Below the pieces are notes generated by a model, which saw nothing but the letters and a program-made list of their open reading frames with translations, was not told where the DNA came from and ran no database searches. A DNA stretch of 64,000 nucleotides from positions 1-64,000 of the forward strand of contig NZ_JAKILT010000013.1 in assembly GCF_023283535.1 (NCBI RefSeq), written 5' to 3'. A program made the position numbers and the translations under genes. Source of the DNA: Shewanella sairae (GTDB lineage Bacteria; Pseudomonadota; Gammaproteobacteria; Enterobacterales; Shewanellaceae). This document shows positions 36,814 to 47,700 of this stretch, piece by piece (the first letter of the stretch is position 1; every line of letters begins with the position of its first letter).

Positions 36814-38546
36814 TGAAACCTAAGTTAAAAATGCGATTAGGTGATCTGCTAGTTCAAGAGCACATCATTACAGAAGACCAACTGCAACAAGCGTTAACTG
36901 AGCAGCGAACTACAGGCAAAAAGCTCGGCCGGACTTTAATTGATCTACTGTGTATTACTGAGCAGCAATTACTGCAGTTTTTATCGCAGCAGCTGAATAT
37001 TCCATTTCTCAATATCAGTAAACGTGCGATTGACGCCAAAGTCGTTGGCTTACTGCCTGAAGTACAAGCACGGCGTTATCGTGCATTAGTGATAGAAGAT
37101 AATGGTGATAGCGTATTAGTGGCGATGAGCGATCCAGCCGATCTCCAGGCTATGGATAACTTAGAAGTACTCTTGGCACCGAAAACGATCTCGATTGCGG
37201 TCGTAACAGAAGAGCAGTTGTTTGATGCGTTTGATAACTTATATCGTCGTACGGACGAAATCGCACAGATAGCTGGTCGGCTAGAAGAAGAGTACGCTGC
37301 TAATGAGTTATTTGATTTAGGTAGCTTAACCGGTGGTGATAGCGATAACGAGACCACGGTTGTAAAGCTGTTGCAGTCAATCTTTGAAGATGCGGTGCAA
37401 ATGCGTGCATCAGATATTCATATTGAGCCGGGTGAAAAGGCACTGCGAATTAGACAGCGTATTGATGGTCAGCTACATGAAAATATTCTACCTGAAGTCA
37501 GTATTGCTGCAGCGCTAGTATTACGCTTAAAGTTAATGGCTGGCTTAGATATCTCAGAAAAGCGTTTGCCGCAAGATGGCCGTTTCCATATGGAAATTAA
37601 GGGCCATAAGATAGATGTGCGTATGTCTACTATGCCTATTTATCATGGTGAGTCAGTGGTAATGCGTCTGCTTGATCAATCAGCGGGCCTACTCACACTG
37701 AATGAAACAGGGATGCCAGCTGAAATGCTGGCGCGGATCCGCCGACAGATCAAACGACCTCATGGCATGTTATTGGTTACAGGCCCGACAGGTAGCGGTA
37801 AGACAACAACCCTTTATGGGGTACTAAGTGAGTTAAATACTGCTGATCGCAAGATCATTACGGTAGAAGATCCGGTTGAGTATCAATTGCCACGGATTAA
37901 TCAGGTTCAGGTTAATCATAAAATTGGTCTCGATTTTTCGAACGTACTCAGAACAACCCTACGTCAGGATCCCGATATTATTATGGTCGGTGAGATGCGT
38001 GACCAAGAAACCGTGGAAATTGGTCTTCGAGGCGCGCTCACTGGTCACTTTGTTTTATCTACATTGCATACTAATGATGCGGTTACCAGCGCGCTGCGCT
38101 TATTAGATATGGGCGCGGCAAGCTACTTAGTTGCAAGTGCATTGCGGGTGATTATTGCCCAGCGTCTAGTCAGACGAGTTTGTCAAAACTGCGCAACGGA
38201 TCATCAACTAAATGCGCAAGATAAAGCATGGTTATCAAGTGTAAGTAAGCTTGATTATTCGCAAGCAACTTTCCGAGTTGGCACTGGTTGCCAAAGCTGC
38301 AACGGTAGTGGTTATCGCGGCCGTATCGGCGTATTTGAAATTTTAGAGCTTGATGAGCCTATGATTGAAGCCATGCGAACTGGAAACCCACAAGACTTTA
38401 CCAAGGCAGCTTACCAAAGTCCGAATTTTACTCCCTTAGCTCAGTCGGCATTAAAGTATTTAGCGCAAGGAATGACGACTATTGAAGAGGTTGCAAAGCT
38501 AGTAGAAGACATTGATGATACCACTTTAGAGATGAGTGAGGCTTAA
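36813..38546 (+). CDS. mshE: MSHA pilus extension ATPase MshE with c-di-GMP-binding N-terminus
   Basis: A hexameric GspE/PilB-type motor that drives pilus polymerisation. The N-terminal MshEN domain has both c-di-GMP-binding repeats, R8-Q31 (RLGDLLVQEHIITEDQLQQA) and K37-Q60 (KLGRTLIDLLCITEQQLLQF). Walker A is GPTGSGKTT, the Asp box and Walker B region is RQDPDIIMVGEMRD, and a four-cysteine zinc site (CQNC and CQSC) is present. Length is 577 residues. The GTG start overlaps the mshN stop by one base. Confidence 0.95.
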   Translation: MKPKLKMRLGDLLVQEHIITEDQLQQALTEQRTTGKKLGRTLIDLLCITEQQLLQFLSQQLNIPFLNISKRAIDAKVVGLLPEVQARRYRALVIEDNGDSVLVAMSDPADLQAMDNLEVLLAPKTISIAVVTEEQLFDAFDNLYRRTDEIAQIAGRLEEEYAANELFDLGSLTGGDSDNETTVVKLLQSIFEDAVQMRASDIHIEPGEKALRIRQRIDGQLHENILPEVSIAAALVLRLKLMAGLDISEKRLPQDGRFHMEIKGHKIDVRMSTMPIYHGESVVMRLLDQSAGLLTLNETGMPAEMLARIRRQIKRPHGMLLVTGPTGSGKTTTLYGVLSELNTADRKIITVEDPVEYQLPRINQVQVNHKIGLDFSNVLRTTLRQDPDIIMVGEMRDQETVEIGLRGALTGHFVLSTLHTNDAVTSALRLLDMGAASYLVASALRVIIAQRLVRRVCQNCATDHQLNAQDKAWLSSVSKLDYSQATFRVGTGCQSCNGSGYRGRIGVFEILELDEPMIEAMRTGNPQDFTKAAYQSPNFTPLAQSALKYLAQGMTTIEEVAKLVEDIDDTTLEMSEA

Positions 38547-38548
38547 TC

Positions 38549-39769
38549 ATGCCGTCTTACCAGTATCGTGGCCGTAGCTCTCAGGGTGAACAGGTAAAGG
38601 GAATTATTGACGCAGGTTCAGAAAGTGCAGCTGCCGATCAATTAATGTCTAGAGGAGTGATCCCGTTAGAACTGACGCTCGCCAAAGAGACGAAAGAGTT
38701 TAGTTTACAGAGTTTGTTTAAAGGTAAAGTCGCGTTAGAAGAGTTGCAGATCTTTACTCGGCAGATGTATTCGTTAACCCGATCGGGGATCCCAATACTT
38801 AGGGCGATCGCTGGGCTGTCTGAGACGACACATTCTGTGCGTATGAAAGAGGCGCTAGATGATATCTCTGAGCAGTTAACGTCTGGGCGACCTTTGTCTT
38901 CCGCTATGAACCAGCATCCAGATGTGTTTGACGCACTATTTGTGTCTATGGTTCATGTTGGTGAAAATACCGGTAAACTCGAAGATGCTTTTATTCAGTT
39001 ATCAGGCTATATCGAGCGAGAACAAGAAACGCGACGTCGAATAAAAGCTGCAATGCGTTATCCAATATTTGTGTTGATAGCTATCGCTATTGCGATGGTG
39101 ATTCTTAACATCATGGTTATTCCTAAATTTGCAGAGATGTTTTCTCGGTTTGGCGCTGACCTGCCTTGGGCGACAAAACTATTGATTAATACATCGAGTA
39201 TTTTTGTTAATTACTGGCCTGTAATGATTGTTGGGCTTATCACCGGTTTTGTTGGGATCCGTTATTGGCACAGTACCGAAAAAGGTGAGAAGCAATGGGA
39301 CAAGTGGAAGTTAAATATTCCTGCAGTAGGCAGTATTATAGAGCGCTCAACTTTGTCACGTTACTGTCGTAGCTTTTCAATGATGCTCAGTGCGGGAGTG
39401 CCAATGACGCAGGCTTTAAGTCTAGTGGCTGATGCCGTAGATAACGCTTATATGCACGACAGCATTGTTGGCATGCGTCGTGGTATTGAGTCTGGTGAGT
39501 CGATGCTTAGGGTCTCAAACAATAGCCAGTTATTTACACCTTTAGTGTTGCAGATGGTGGCAGTTGGTGAAGAAACTGGGCAGATAGATCAGCTCTTGAA
39601 TGATGCTGCAGATTTTTACGAAGGCGAAGTGGATTACGATCTTAAAAACTTAACCGCCAAGCTTGAGCCGATTTTAATTGGGTTCGTTGCTTGTATAGTA
39701 CTGATTTTAGCTCTGGGTATATATCTACCGATGTGGGATATGTTGAATGTTGTAAAAGGCGGTGGTTAA
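38549..39769 (+). CDS. mshG: MSHA inner-membrane platform protein MshG (PilC/GspF-like)
   Basis: The polytopic platform on which MshE acts. Two GspF domains (about residues 70-195 and 270-395) and three to four membrane helices are visible; the opening MPSYQYRGRSSQGEQVKG is typical. Length is 406 residues. It lies 2 bp after mshE. Confidence 0.95.
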   Translation: MPSYQYRGRSSQGEQVKGIIDAGSESAAADQLMSRGVIPLELTLAKETKEFSLQSLFKGKVALEELQIFTRQMYSLTRSGIPILRAIAGLSETTHSVRMKEALDDISEQLTSGRPLSSAMNQHPDVFDALFVSMVHVGENTGKLEDAFIQLSGYIEREQETRRRIKAAMRYPIFVLIAIAIAMVILNIMVIPKFAEMFSRFGADLPWATKLLINTSSIFVNYWPVMIVGLITGFVGIRYWHSTEKGEKQWDKWKLNIPAVGSIIERSTLSRYCRSFSMMLSAGVPMTQALSLVADAVDNAYMHDSIVGMRRGIESGESMLRVSNNSQLFTPLVLQMVAVGEETGQIDQLLNDAADFYEGEVDYDLKNLTAKLEPILIGFVACIVLILALGIYLPMWDMLNVVKGGG

Positions 39770-39790
39770 TGCAACTGCAGAGCGCTTGTT

Positions 39791-40282
39791 GTGCATAGTC
39801 AGCAAAAGTCAGAAGGTGAATTATTAGCCATTTTAGGCCGAGTATTTGCAATAGTGATACTTTTGATACTATTGTTTTATCTGGGTTTTAGCTATTTTAA
39901 TGCCGTCAGTAAGGTCGGCCAGCAAAATATTCATTTAACCCATAATCGCTTACTTAATGTGTTGGGCGGGATTCGGTCACAGTGGTTAATTCAAGGTCAA
40001 CCCACTGAGCTAACGCTTAATTGGCAAACAGAAATAGAGCCAAATGACTATTCTGTAAGCCATGTACAAATGTCATCTGGCGGTTGGCCTATTCCTAGTG
40101 AGACAAATGTTGCTGGATGTCGGCAATTGATGGAGAGTTTGTTGGGAGAAAACTACCAGCAAACGCTAATCACCAAGTATGATTTTAGCACTGCAAGCTG
40201 CCGATATATTGGCACTGCAGGCGGTAGTATTAACTATCAGACCATATCTGGACGGGTCATTTTTTTGACAGAGGAAGGATGA
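39791..40282 (+). CDS. mshF: MSHA biogenesis protein MshF
   Basis: A 163-residue bitopic protein with a membrane helix at about residues 14-34 and a periplasmic domain holding two cysteines that may form a disulphide. It has no prepilin cleavage motif. Position between mshG and mshB defines it; its function in the pilus is not established. The start is GTG at 39791. Confidence 0.8.
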   Translation: MHSQQKSEGELLAILGRVFAIVILLILLFYLGFSYFNAVSKVGQQNIHLTHNRLLNVLGGIRSQWLIQGQPTELTLNWQTEIEPNDYSVSHVQMSSGGWPIPSETNVAGCRQLMESLLGENYQQTLITKYDFSTASCRYIGTAGGSINYQTISGRVIFLTEEG

Positions 40283-40351
40283 ATAGCGAAATTATCTGTT
40301 TTCTAATTTTAACAAACTGTTAGAATAGCCGTATACAACACTGGGGGTAAA

Positions 40352-40957
40352 ATGAAACAACAGTATCAAAAAGGCTTCTCGCTCATAGAGTTAGTCATAG
40401 TGATTGTAATATTGGGCTTATTGGCCGCAACCGCAATCCCACGTTTTTTGAATATTACTGAAGATGCTGAAGATGCTAGTGTTGATGGCGTTGCTGGTGG
40501 GCTAGCAACTGCAGTGAGCTTTGTTCGCTCTCAATGGGAAGTCGATGGGCGAAATAATGACAGCGTAGTGCTCGATGGTGCTCGCGTTTATCTTGATACC
40601 CGATTTGGCTTCCCTACAGGAGCAAGCGCTAAGCAAGCAACGGATATGGATGCTAATAGCTGTAGTGAAGTATTTAATACAGTACTGCAAAATGCACCGC
40701 GCAATGTTGAAGCAACAGCTGATGCAAGGGGCGCGCGTTATACCGTAAGCGTTGAAGATGGTGCTGGTGATACTGTTATTGATCTTAACGGTAATGATGT
40801 CAATGGAGTGGATTTATGTGTTTATCACTTAGTTGAGTCGCTAAAACTTAATGATAGTGACGGTAAGCCAAATCCTGCTCCTAAACAAACTACAGCTGGT
40901 AGTAAAGGCGTGACTTACAACCCTGCTAGCGGTCAAGTACAGAGTTTTATTAACTAA
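40352..40957 (+). CDS. mshB: MSHA pilin-like protein MshB
   Basis: A type IV prepilin with a short leader and cleavage at G|FSLIELVIVIVIL, followed by the hydrophobic assembly helix. At 201 residues it is larger than the main pilins. A short repeated acidic stretch (TEDAEDASVDG) follows the helix. A 69-bp gap upstream with TAGAAT at 40321-40326 could carry a promoter. It is probably a minor pilin. Confidence 0.92.
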   Translation: MKQQYQKGFSLIELVIVIVILGLLAATAIPRFLNITEDAEDASVDGVAGGLATAVSFVRSQWEVDGRNNDSVVLDGARVYLDTRFGFPTGASAKQATDMDANSCSEVFNTVLQNAPRNVEATADARGARYTVSVEDGAGDTVIDLNGNDVNGVDLCVYHLVESLKLNDSDGKPNPAPKQTTAGSKGVTYNPASGQVQSFIN

Positions 40958-41049
40958 GTTTGCATTGCTTAGTTTATTTATTTGCTAATAACTGAGTCAT
41001 TTGTGTTTAATAATGCCAATGATTTACGAAATAACGTGAGGATTTTTAC

Positions 41050-41568
41050 ATGCAAAAGCAAAATGGTTTTACCCTAATTGAATTAGTGGTTGTGATTATT
41101 ATCTTAGGTATTTTAGCTGTGACTGCTGCGCCTAAGTTTATCAACTTGCAAACAGATGCGCGCCAATCAGCGCTTCAAGGCGTTAAAGGTGCTATCCAAG
41201 GTGCTAACGGTTTAGTGTTTGCAAAAGCGGCGCTAGCGGGTGAGGAAAGAGCTGATGCTGCTGCAGGTACTGATGTGACTATCATTGGTGTTGACGGTTC
41301 AGGTACTGAAGTAAAAGTTAAAACCATTTATGGCTATTTAATTGCTAAAGAAGCAGATTTTTCTAAGGCCATGGACGTGAACTTTGCGCTTTCAACTGCG
41401 GACGCTGCAACCCAAGCTGCTGCTGATTGGATCATTGAGGAGTCTGGTACAACTGCAATTATCCATCAAGTTGGCGCACCAAATGATTCTAACACGTGTC
41501 AGCTAACATATACCCAAGCAACTGCAACAGATATCCCGCAATATGAGATTTCTGGTGAAGGCTGTTAA
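41050..41568 (+). CDS. mshA: MSHA major pilin MshA, first copy
   Basis: A type IVa prepilin, cleaved at [15 protein letters not shown], with Glu5 of the mature protein present. The 172-residue precursor has a C-terminal pair of cysteines bounding a 23-residue loop (CQLTYTQ to GEGC). A 92-bp gap upstream allows a separate promoter. It has a near twin directly downstream. Confidence 0.94.
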   Translation: MQKQNGFTLIELVVVIIILGILAVTAAPKFINLQTDARQSALQGVKGAIQGANGLVFAKAALAGEERADAAAGTDVTIIGVDGSGTEVKVKTIYGYLIAKEADFSKAMDVNFALSTADAATQAAADWIIEESGTTAIIHQVGAPNDSNTCQLTYTQATATDIPQYEISGEGC

Positions 41569-41599
41569 TATCACCTCGTTTATTTGAGAGAAAACATAA

Positions 41600-42100
41600 A
41601 TGAAAAAACAAAATGGTTTTACGCTAATCGAATTAGTGGTTGTTATTATTATTTTAGGTATTTTGGCTGTTACTGCTGCGCCTAAGTTTATCAATCTGCA
41701 AGGCGATGCTCGTGAAGCGACGCTAAATGGTTTTAGAGGTGCTTTGCAGGGCGCGAATAGCCTAGTGTTCTCAAAGGCTGCAATTGCAGGTGAAGAGCGC
41801 ATCGCTGATGATGCTGGTTGGTCTAGTAATACTGGCAATACTGATGGTGTAGATATTGGTACAGCTAACCCAATTAAAACTGTTTACGGTTATTTACCTG
41901 CAACTTCTGCTGCACTGGAAGAGGCGATGGATATTGACTTGACAGAGTGGACTATTACAGGTTCCGGTCCATTAGTTATTAGCCCGATTGGTGCTCCTGT
42001 TGATACATGTCACTTTACTTATGCTGAAGCAACGGACACAACTGGTCCAACTTATACTCTTTACACTCCAGGAAGTGGTGAGGATCCATTTGGCTGCTAA
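41600..42100 (+). CDS. Second MshA-like major pilin
   Basis: A paralogue of the preceding gene: the first 68 residues are nearly the same (cleavage at [15 protein letters not shown], then [20 protein letters not shown]). The exposed C-terminal half is diverged, with a longer 30-residue cysteine loop (CHFTYAE to DPFGC). It lies 31 bp after the first copy and is followed by a terminator. It may be an alternative or co-assembled subunit. Confidence 0.9.
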   Translation: MKKQNGFTLIELVVVIIILGILAVTAAPKFINLQGDAREATLNGFRGALQGANSLVFSKAAIAGEERIADDAGWSSNTGNTDGVDIGTANPIKTVYGYLPATSAALEEAMDIDLTEWTITGSGPLVISPIGAPVDTCHFTYAEATDTTGPTYTLYTPGSGEDPFGC

Positions 42101-42115
42101 ATAGCAACCAATTTT

Positions 42116-42141
42116 AAAGGCCTGCTTCGCAGGCCTTTTTT
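42116..42141 (+). terminator. Terminator after the tandem pilin genes
   Basis: A 10-bp stem (AAAGGCCTGC at 42116-42125 with GCAGGCCTTT at 42129-42138) has a TTC loop and a T run. It would cap high-level pilin mRNA and limit read-through into mshC-mshQ. Confidence 0.85.
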
Positions 42142-42283
42142 GTATCTGGCATATTAATATAGGCTTTATTTGCCATACTTATTAAATTGTTAGACACTAG
42201 CTCTTGTGAGTTAGCGCTCAATATATTTTGCTGATAAACCTCTAAATCTAATCCGTTTATCGCAGTACTGTTCAGGACTGACA

Positions 42284-42769
42284 ATGCACAAAACACAGCA
42301 ACAAACAGGTTTTACCTTAGTTGAACTTGTCACTACCATTATTCTTATTGCCATTCTTGCTGTAGTGGTTGTTCCTCGTTTGCTAACATCTTCAAGTTAC
42401 AGTGCATTTGCCCTACGCGATGAGTTTATTAGCGAATTACGCAAAGTGCAGATTATGGCGATGAATAATCAAGATCGTTGTTATCGCTTGTCAGTCACGC
42501 AAACTGATTATCAAGTTTCTCGCTTCCGCGGTGGCTATAGTAGCGGTTGTACCGGCACGCTGGCGCGCACAGATGCACCGCAATCGTTTCAGGGCGGGGC
42601 AAGTTTAGCCTTGCTCAGTAACGGTAATAGCAATTTTAATATCGAATTTAACCAACAAGGTGTGCCATTCGTCGCAGGTGCCCGCTGTAATGGTAACTGT
42701 ATTAGTGTGATTGCTGACGAAACGTTATTTTTAGCGATAGAATCCGAGGGGTATATCCATGAGGGGTAA
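42284..42769 (+). CDS. mshC: MSHA minor pilin MshC
   Basis: A prepilin-like protein of 161 residues, cleaved at G|FTLVELVTTIILIAI, of the GspH/FimT type. Cysteines at CYR, GCT, ARCNGNC may form disulphides. It opens the minor pilin set C-D-O-P after a 183-bp gap downstream of the pilin terminator. Confidence 0.9.
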   Translation: MHKTQQQTGFTLVELVTTIILIAILAVVVVPRLLTSSSYSAFALRDEFISELRKVQIMAMNNQDRCYRLSVTQTDYQVSRFRGGYSSGCTGTLARTDAPQSFQGGASLALLSNGNSNFNIEFNQQGVPFVAGARCNGNCISVIADETLFLAIESEGYIHEG

Positions 42770-43328
42770 GCCGCTGGCAATCATGAGCATACATACTCAA
42801 AAAGCATTTACCTTAGTTGAGTTAGTCGTGGGCATGGTAGTGATTAGTATCGCCTTTGTCCTATTAAGCACCATGTTATTTCCTCAAGCTGAACGTTCGG
42901 CTGACACCTTGCATCGAGTTCGTTCGGCAGAGCTTGCCCATTCGATTTTGAATGAGATCTGGGGTAAACGATACGATCAAAATACCAATGCTAATGGTGG
43001 CGTGCCTGCGTGTGGTGCTGCTGAAAATACCTTACTTGGTTTGCCTAAAGGTGAGGATTGTAGTGTTAGCTTGGGCCCCGATACGATAAATGGTGTAAGA
43101 GAAACGAGAAACGATTATAACGATGTCGATGATTATAATGGGCTCAATATCAATAGCCCGATGCTTAACACTTCGGGGACTTATGCTGAGCGTTATAAAA
43201 ACTACTTATTATCGGTTTCGGTTACTTACAATAATCCTGCGAGTTTGAACACTAAGCTTGTTACCATTAATGTGACTACGCCTAATGGGGAAGTGATAAC
43301 TTATAATGCGATTAGGAGTAACTATTAA
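42759..43328 (+). CDS. mshD: MSHA minor pilin MshD
   Basis: A prepilin-like protein of 189 residues. The predicted cleavage site reads KA|FTLVELVVGMVVI, with Ala in place of the usual Gly before Phe. The start at 42759 is favoured by GAGGGG 7 bases ahead and gives an 11-base overlap with mshC; ATG at 42783 has no such site. Confidence 0.87.
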   Translation: MRGKPLAIMSIHTQKAFTLVELVVGMVVISIAFVLLSTMLFPQAERSADTLHRVRSAELAHSILNEIWGKRYDQNTNANGGVPACGAAENTLLGLPKGEDCSVSLGPDTINGVRETRNDYNDVDDYNGLNINSPMLNTSGTYAERYKNYLLSVSVTYNNPASLNTKLVTINVTTPNGEVITYNAIRSNY

Positions 43329-44245
43329 TGCCGACATTAATACCTCCAACTTCAAGAGCCCAGTTACGACAGATATGTCAGTTAAATCAGATCGGGCAGA
43401 GCAAGAGTAAGGGTTTTACCTTAGTTGAGCTGGTTACCGTTATCATTGTGCTTGGCGTGCTAGTGTTAGGTGTCAGCAGCTTTCTTATATTCGGCACTCG
43501 GATTTTTATCGATGCCACATCAGTTGATCAAGTGATGAGCCAAAGCCGTTTTGCAATAGAGCGAATGACCCGTGATATTCGCAATGCAGTGCCGAACAGC
43601 ATCCGGGTGAGTAATGGCACACGTATTAATGGTATTGCTTGGCAGTGTATTGAAATGATGCCTATCCAAGCCAGCGCATCCTATATTGAGTTACCCATTA
43701 TTCCCGCCGCGAAAGCACAAGTAGGTACAGTGATGGCGCCGAGTGCTGAAGCACCATTAAGAGCGGGGCAATTTTTACTGGTTTACCCGTTATCGCCTGC
43801 CGATGTATATACCTCAACGGCAAACAGTAACACCGAGGGTAAGCTATTTAGTATTAATGCTGTTACGATCAACTCCACTAATGATGTGAGTGTCGACTTT
43901 GGTCGCCAAGTGCGTTTTGCCGCACAATCACCAAGGCAGCGCTACTTTGCTGTGCAAGAGGCGGTGAGCTACTGCTTTGAACAAGTCAGCACAGAGCTCA
44001 GTTTACTTAACCGTTATAGTGGCTACGGATTTAATAACCCGGTTAATCAACCATCGCCAGATAATATGGGCAATGGCGTATTAATGGCTGAAAATATAGT
44101 GAATACCATAGGCAGTAACAGCCCCATTACCTACACTCCAGGCACCTTAAAAAATAATGCTATGGTGCATTTGAACCCATTGTTTGATGTTCAAGGCCAG
44201 AGTTTTCAATACCATCATCAAGTGCAGGTGATTAATGTTCCTTAA
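43328..44245 (+). CDS. mshO: MSHA minor pilin-like protein MshO
   Basis: A PilW-like protein of 305 residues with an unusually long leader (29 residues) before the cleavage site G|FTLVELVTVIIVLG. The start shares one base with the mshD stop (TAATG); it overlaps mshP by 11 bases. Likely part of the pilus initiation or tip complex. Confidence 0.88.
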   Translation: MPTLIPPTSRAQLRQICQLNQIGQSKSKGFTLVELVTVIIVLGVLVLGVSSFLIFGTRIFIDATSVDQVMSQSRFAIERMTRDIRNAVPNSIRVSNGTRINGIAWQCIEMMPIQASASYIELPIIPAAKAQVGTVMAPSAEAPLRAGQFLLVYPLSPADVYTSTANSNTEGKLFSINAVTINSTNDVSVDFGRQVRFAAQSPRQRYFAVQEAVSYCFEQVSTELSLLNRYSGYGFNNPVNQPSPDNMGNGVLMAENIVNTIGSNSPITYTPGTLKNNAMVHLNPLFDVQGQSFQYHHQVQVINVP

Positions 44246-44744
44246 ACAGCAGTCTAAATACCGAGCGAGTATCATGACGAATAGTTCTGCTATGGCTAAG
44301 CAACGTGGTAGTGCGCTGGTTATTGGTGTGTTTATTATCACCGTGATGTTTTTGTTAGCCGCGACCTTAATAAATGTACTTAATGATGCGGACCAGCAAG
44401 TAAGTGTAGAGGTATGGGGTACAAGAGCATTAGCTGCTGCCAATAGTGGGGCAGACCGCAGCCTAGCGGTTTTATTCCCTATTGATGGCAGTGCCGGTAG
44501 TTGCACAACTTTTGCTACTTGGAACATTGGTGCAGACACTGGGTTGGCAGGCTTTCATGGCTGTACAGTGTTGATGGAGTGCTCTAGTGTGACAACGAGT
44601 TTCCCAGCCCCTAAAACGAATATGACGCAGTATTTGATTACCAGTACCGCCACCTGCAGTACTGGTGAGTGCGACTCTGGTATCAACAGCGACTCAAGCT
44701 GTATTCGCGTGAGCCGCCAAGTAGAGGTTGAAGCTCGTGACTAG
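44235..44744 (+). CDS. mshP: MSHA biogenesis protein MshP (PilX-like)
   Basis: The 169 residues have a leader and hydrophobic helix RG|SALVIGVFIITVMFLLA. This is the Ser-Ala-Leu-Val type seen in PilX-like minor pilins, lacking the Glu5 of major pilins. Several cysteines lie in the exposed part. It overlaps mshQ. Confidence 0.85.
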   Translation: MFLKQQSKYRASIMTNSSAMAKQRGSALVIGVFIITVMFLLAATLINVLNDADQQVSVEVWGTRALAAANSGADRSLAVLFPIDGSAGSCTTFATWNIGADTGLAGFHGCTVLMECSSVTTSFPAPKTNMTQYLITSTATCSTGECDSGINSDSSCIRVSRQVEVEARD

Positions 44745-47700
44745 ATTAAGCCAATGTATATTTGCCGTTTTATTGTATTTAGTACTTGCGGTGTCTGCGC
44801 AACCAGCATCAGCTGCGGATTGGAATTGGCAAGATACATTCAATGAAGGATTAAATTCCTATACGGCAAATGGAGAAATTAATTTTACAAGCAACGGTAA
44901 GCTTTACAATGCGCCTATTCGTGGACAACTACCATCTTTTAATGTCCGAGAAGACACTAAATCGTGTGTGCCTTCAGGGATGAAAGCTAAAAATTGTAAA
45001 TCGGGTAGATATACGGCGAGTTTACCTTCTACAAGATTGCCATTTAGTCAATGTCGGTCAAATAGTGATATCAACTTAGGCCCTCCAAGTTCAGCTAATG
45101 GCGAAATAATAGTACCTGTTGGTCATTATGGTTCAATCACCTCAAGAGAAGATGGTGGGACTATTACTTTTCAGTCTGGTACAGGAGAAAATATATACCG
45201 TATTAAGTCCTTGGATGTGAGAGGAGGAGTGTTGCGATTGGCTCCAGGACAATATTGGATTGAGAATCTGAATATTGCCTCTAAGGCTATAGTTGTTGTT
45301 CCACATAACTATTTTGGGTCGGTTGCTATCTTTGTGGGGAATGATTTTACTCTTAGTAATACGGTGCAAACATATACTTCTGATTCATTTTTGATCTATG
45401 GTTATTCCGATATTGATATTGCTGCTACGACCACGTTTAGAGGGCATGCCGTTGCCGAAGGGCGATTATCTTTAGGCAGAGCAACAGATGTGGTAGGAGC
45501 CCTGACCTCTGATTATATTAGTGTTCCTATGGATGCTCGGGTTAATTATGATGCAACTGCACATAAAATTGATGTAATACCTAATTGTGGAGAAGATGCG
45601 CCTAATCCAGCAGTTCCGGCCCAATGTCCAGCCGAACAAAGTAATGTAGAAGGGTTAACTTACCGCACTTATGATGCCAGAGCATGGAGCACAGGAAATA
45701 ACAGTCCTGTTAATCATGGACAGTTTAATGATTTGATCGATCAAGTTCGTAAAACGACTTATCAAATAGGCGAGTCAATAGAGACTAACTTTGATCAAAA
45801 AGGCGATGGTATCAACCCTCACTCAGATGAGGATGCCGATCAAGACTTGTATTTAGGTTTATTCGAGGGGTATATCGATGCCCCTGAAACCGGTGAATAT
45901 ACTTTTGCCATTGATGGTGATGACGCCATTGAACTATTGATTGATGGCGAGGTGATAACCGGTTTTTATAATCGACATGGAACCTGTAATTGTTTAACTA
46001 AACAAGGAAAGGTATCTCTTGAAAAAGGCACCCATACCATAGAGCTAAGATTGCATGAAGCTACCGGTCAAGAGGCATTTAGGCTTTACTGGCAGCCGCC
46101 GTCTGCTAATTCATTAACCATTGTTCCTAAAGAGCAGTTATTAACCTGTCCAGCACCTCAATTTGAATTTGGCCAAGTAGAGCTTGATGGTAATGGTGTG
46201 GCTACCGTTTATTTTAAAAACTCCTACGCTGCAGCACCTGTTGTTATGGCTATGCCGACGATTGATATCACAGGGACTAATGATAATAGTGATCGTCCAT
46301 CTACTATTAGGGTTAATTATTTAACAGACCAATACGCGCAAATCCAGCAGATAAACTCAAATCCACCATGGGGGCTCAATAAAAAGATGACGAAAATTGA
46401 TTATTTTGTCATGGAGCCTGGATATCGCTTTATTGAAAGGGGCAGCGCGTTACAGGCTGGCTCAGTATCGACTACATTCTATCAAGGTAAAAATACTACA
46501 GGGCCTAATCGAGGTTATCAGAGCATCGACTTTGACCATAATTTTGGTGCGCGTCCAGCAATGATAGGTCAAGCATTGACGCGAGCTAATAACCGTTTTA
46601 TTACGACGGTAATTAACGATGTCGATTTGAATGGTAGTGATTTTAATATTGCTATTGAAGGTTCTGAAGTTAGCGGAGGGATCTGGCAGCCAGAGCTTTT
46701 AGGTTATGCCGCCGGTTTAGGTCGCGGCACAATCAGTGTTGCAGATGAGGAGATTATTTTTAAATTTGGCCATGCTTTAAATCACGGCAGTGGTAATTCA
46801 GTAAGAACATTAAGCCAGCAATGCGCATTTAATAACAGTTACTTTGAAAAAGGCTTCTTAGCTCAACCTATTACCATAGCTAATAAAAACCAGCGCAATG
46901 GTGGCGATGGTGGTTGGGTCAGGCGTTGTCTTAAGGATGAGTTTAATAATGACGTCAGTTTTGCATTAGACGAAGATCTAAATGATGGTGAAAGACAGCA
47001 TATTGCCGAAAGCATTGGCTATTTTGCTTTCGAAATCGCCGCTGAGCCACCTGCGGTGAATCATTACAGAATTAGTTTTGATTCTGGTGCATTAAGCTGT
47101 GCGGCTAAGCCTATTACAGTGCAAGCATGTGCGGATGCAGATTGTACTTCACTGCTAAACGATCCGGCTTCTGTTGTTATCACAAAAAATGGCGCCGATT
47201 ATACGACTGCTGATGTTGTTGGCAGTGCTCAAGTAAATATATGGCATCCTCAAGGCGGCCTTGTCACTCTTGGGTTAGGTAATACCGTACCTAGCGGGGA
47301 GTTCTTTTGTTATATCGACGGTAATTTAGTTGATAACAGTCAGTGTCAGCTTAGTTTTGAAAATAGTGGTATCTATTTTGATATTGATGATTTAACTGCT
47401 TGCAAAAATTCAGCTAACTTTGAAATGTATGCGGTTAAAAAAGATGAGCTAACCCAGCAATGCACGCCGCTATTTGCCAACCAAACAAAGCCGATTTCGA
47501 TGGCATTTAACTATATTACACCAGATGCAGCAGAGGTTAATGCTACAGAGAAGCTCACCATTAATAGCCTGCATTCACCTGAAACGAGTAAAGATATTGC
47601 TGGTGGTGATAGCCAAGAGTTGCAAGTGCATTTTGATGCAAACGGTAAAGCCTTGCTGAATGTAAATTATCCCGAGGCAGGTAAAGTCGAGTTAGCGGCA

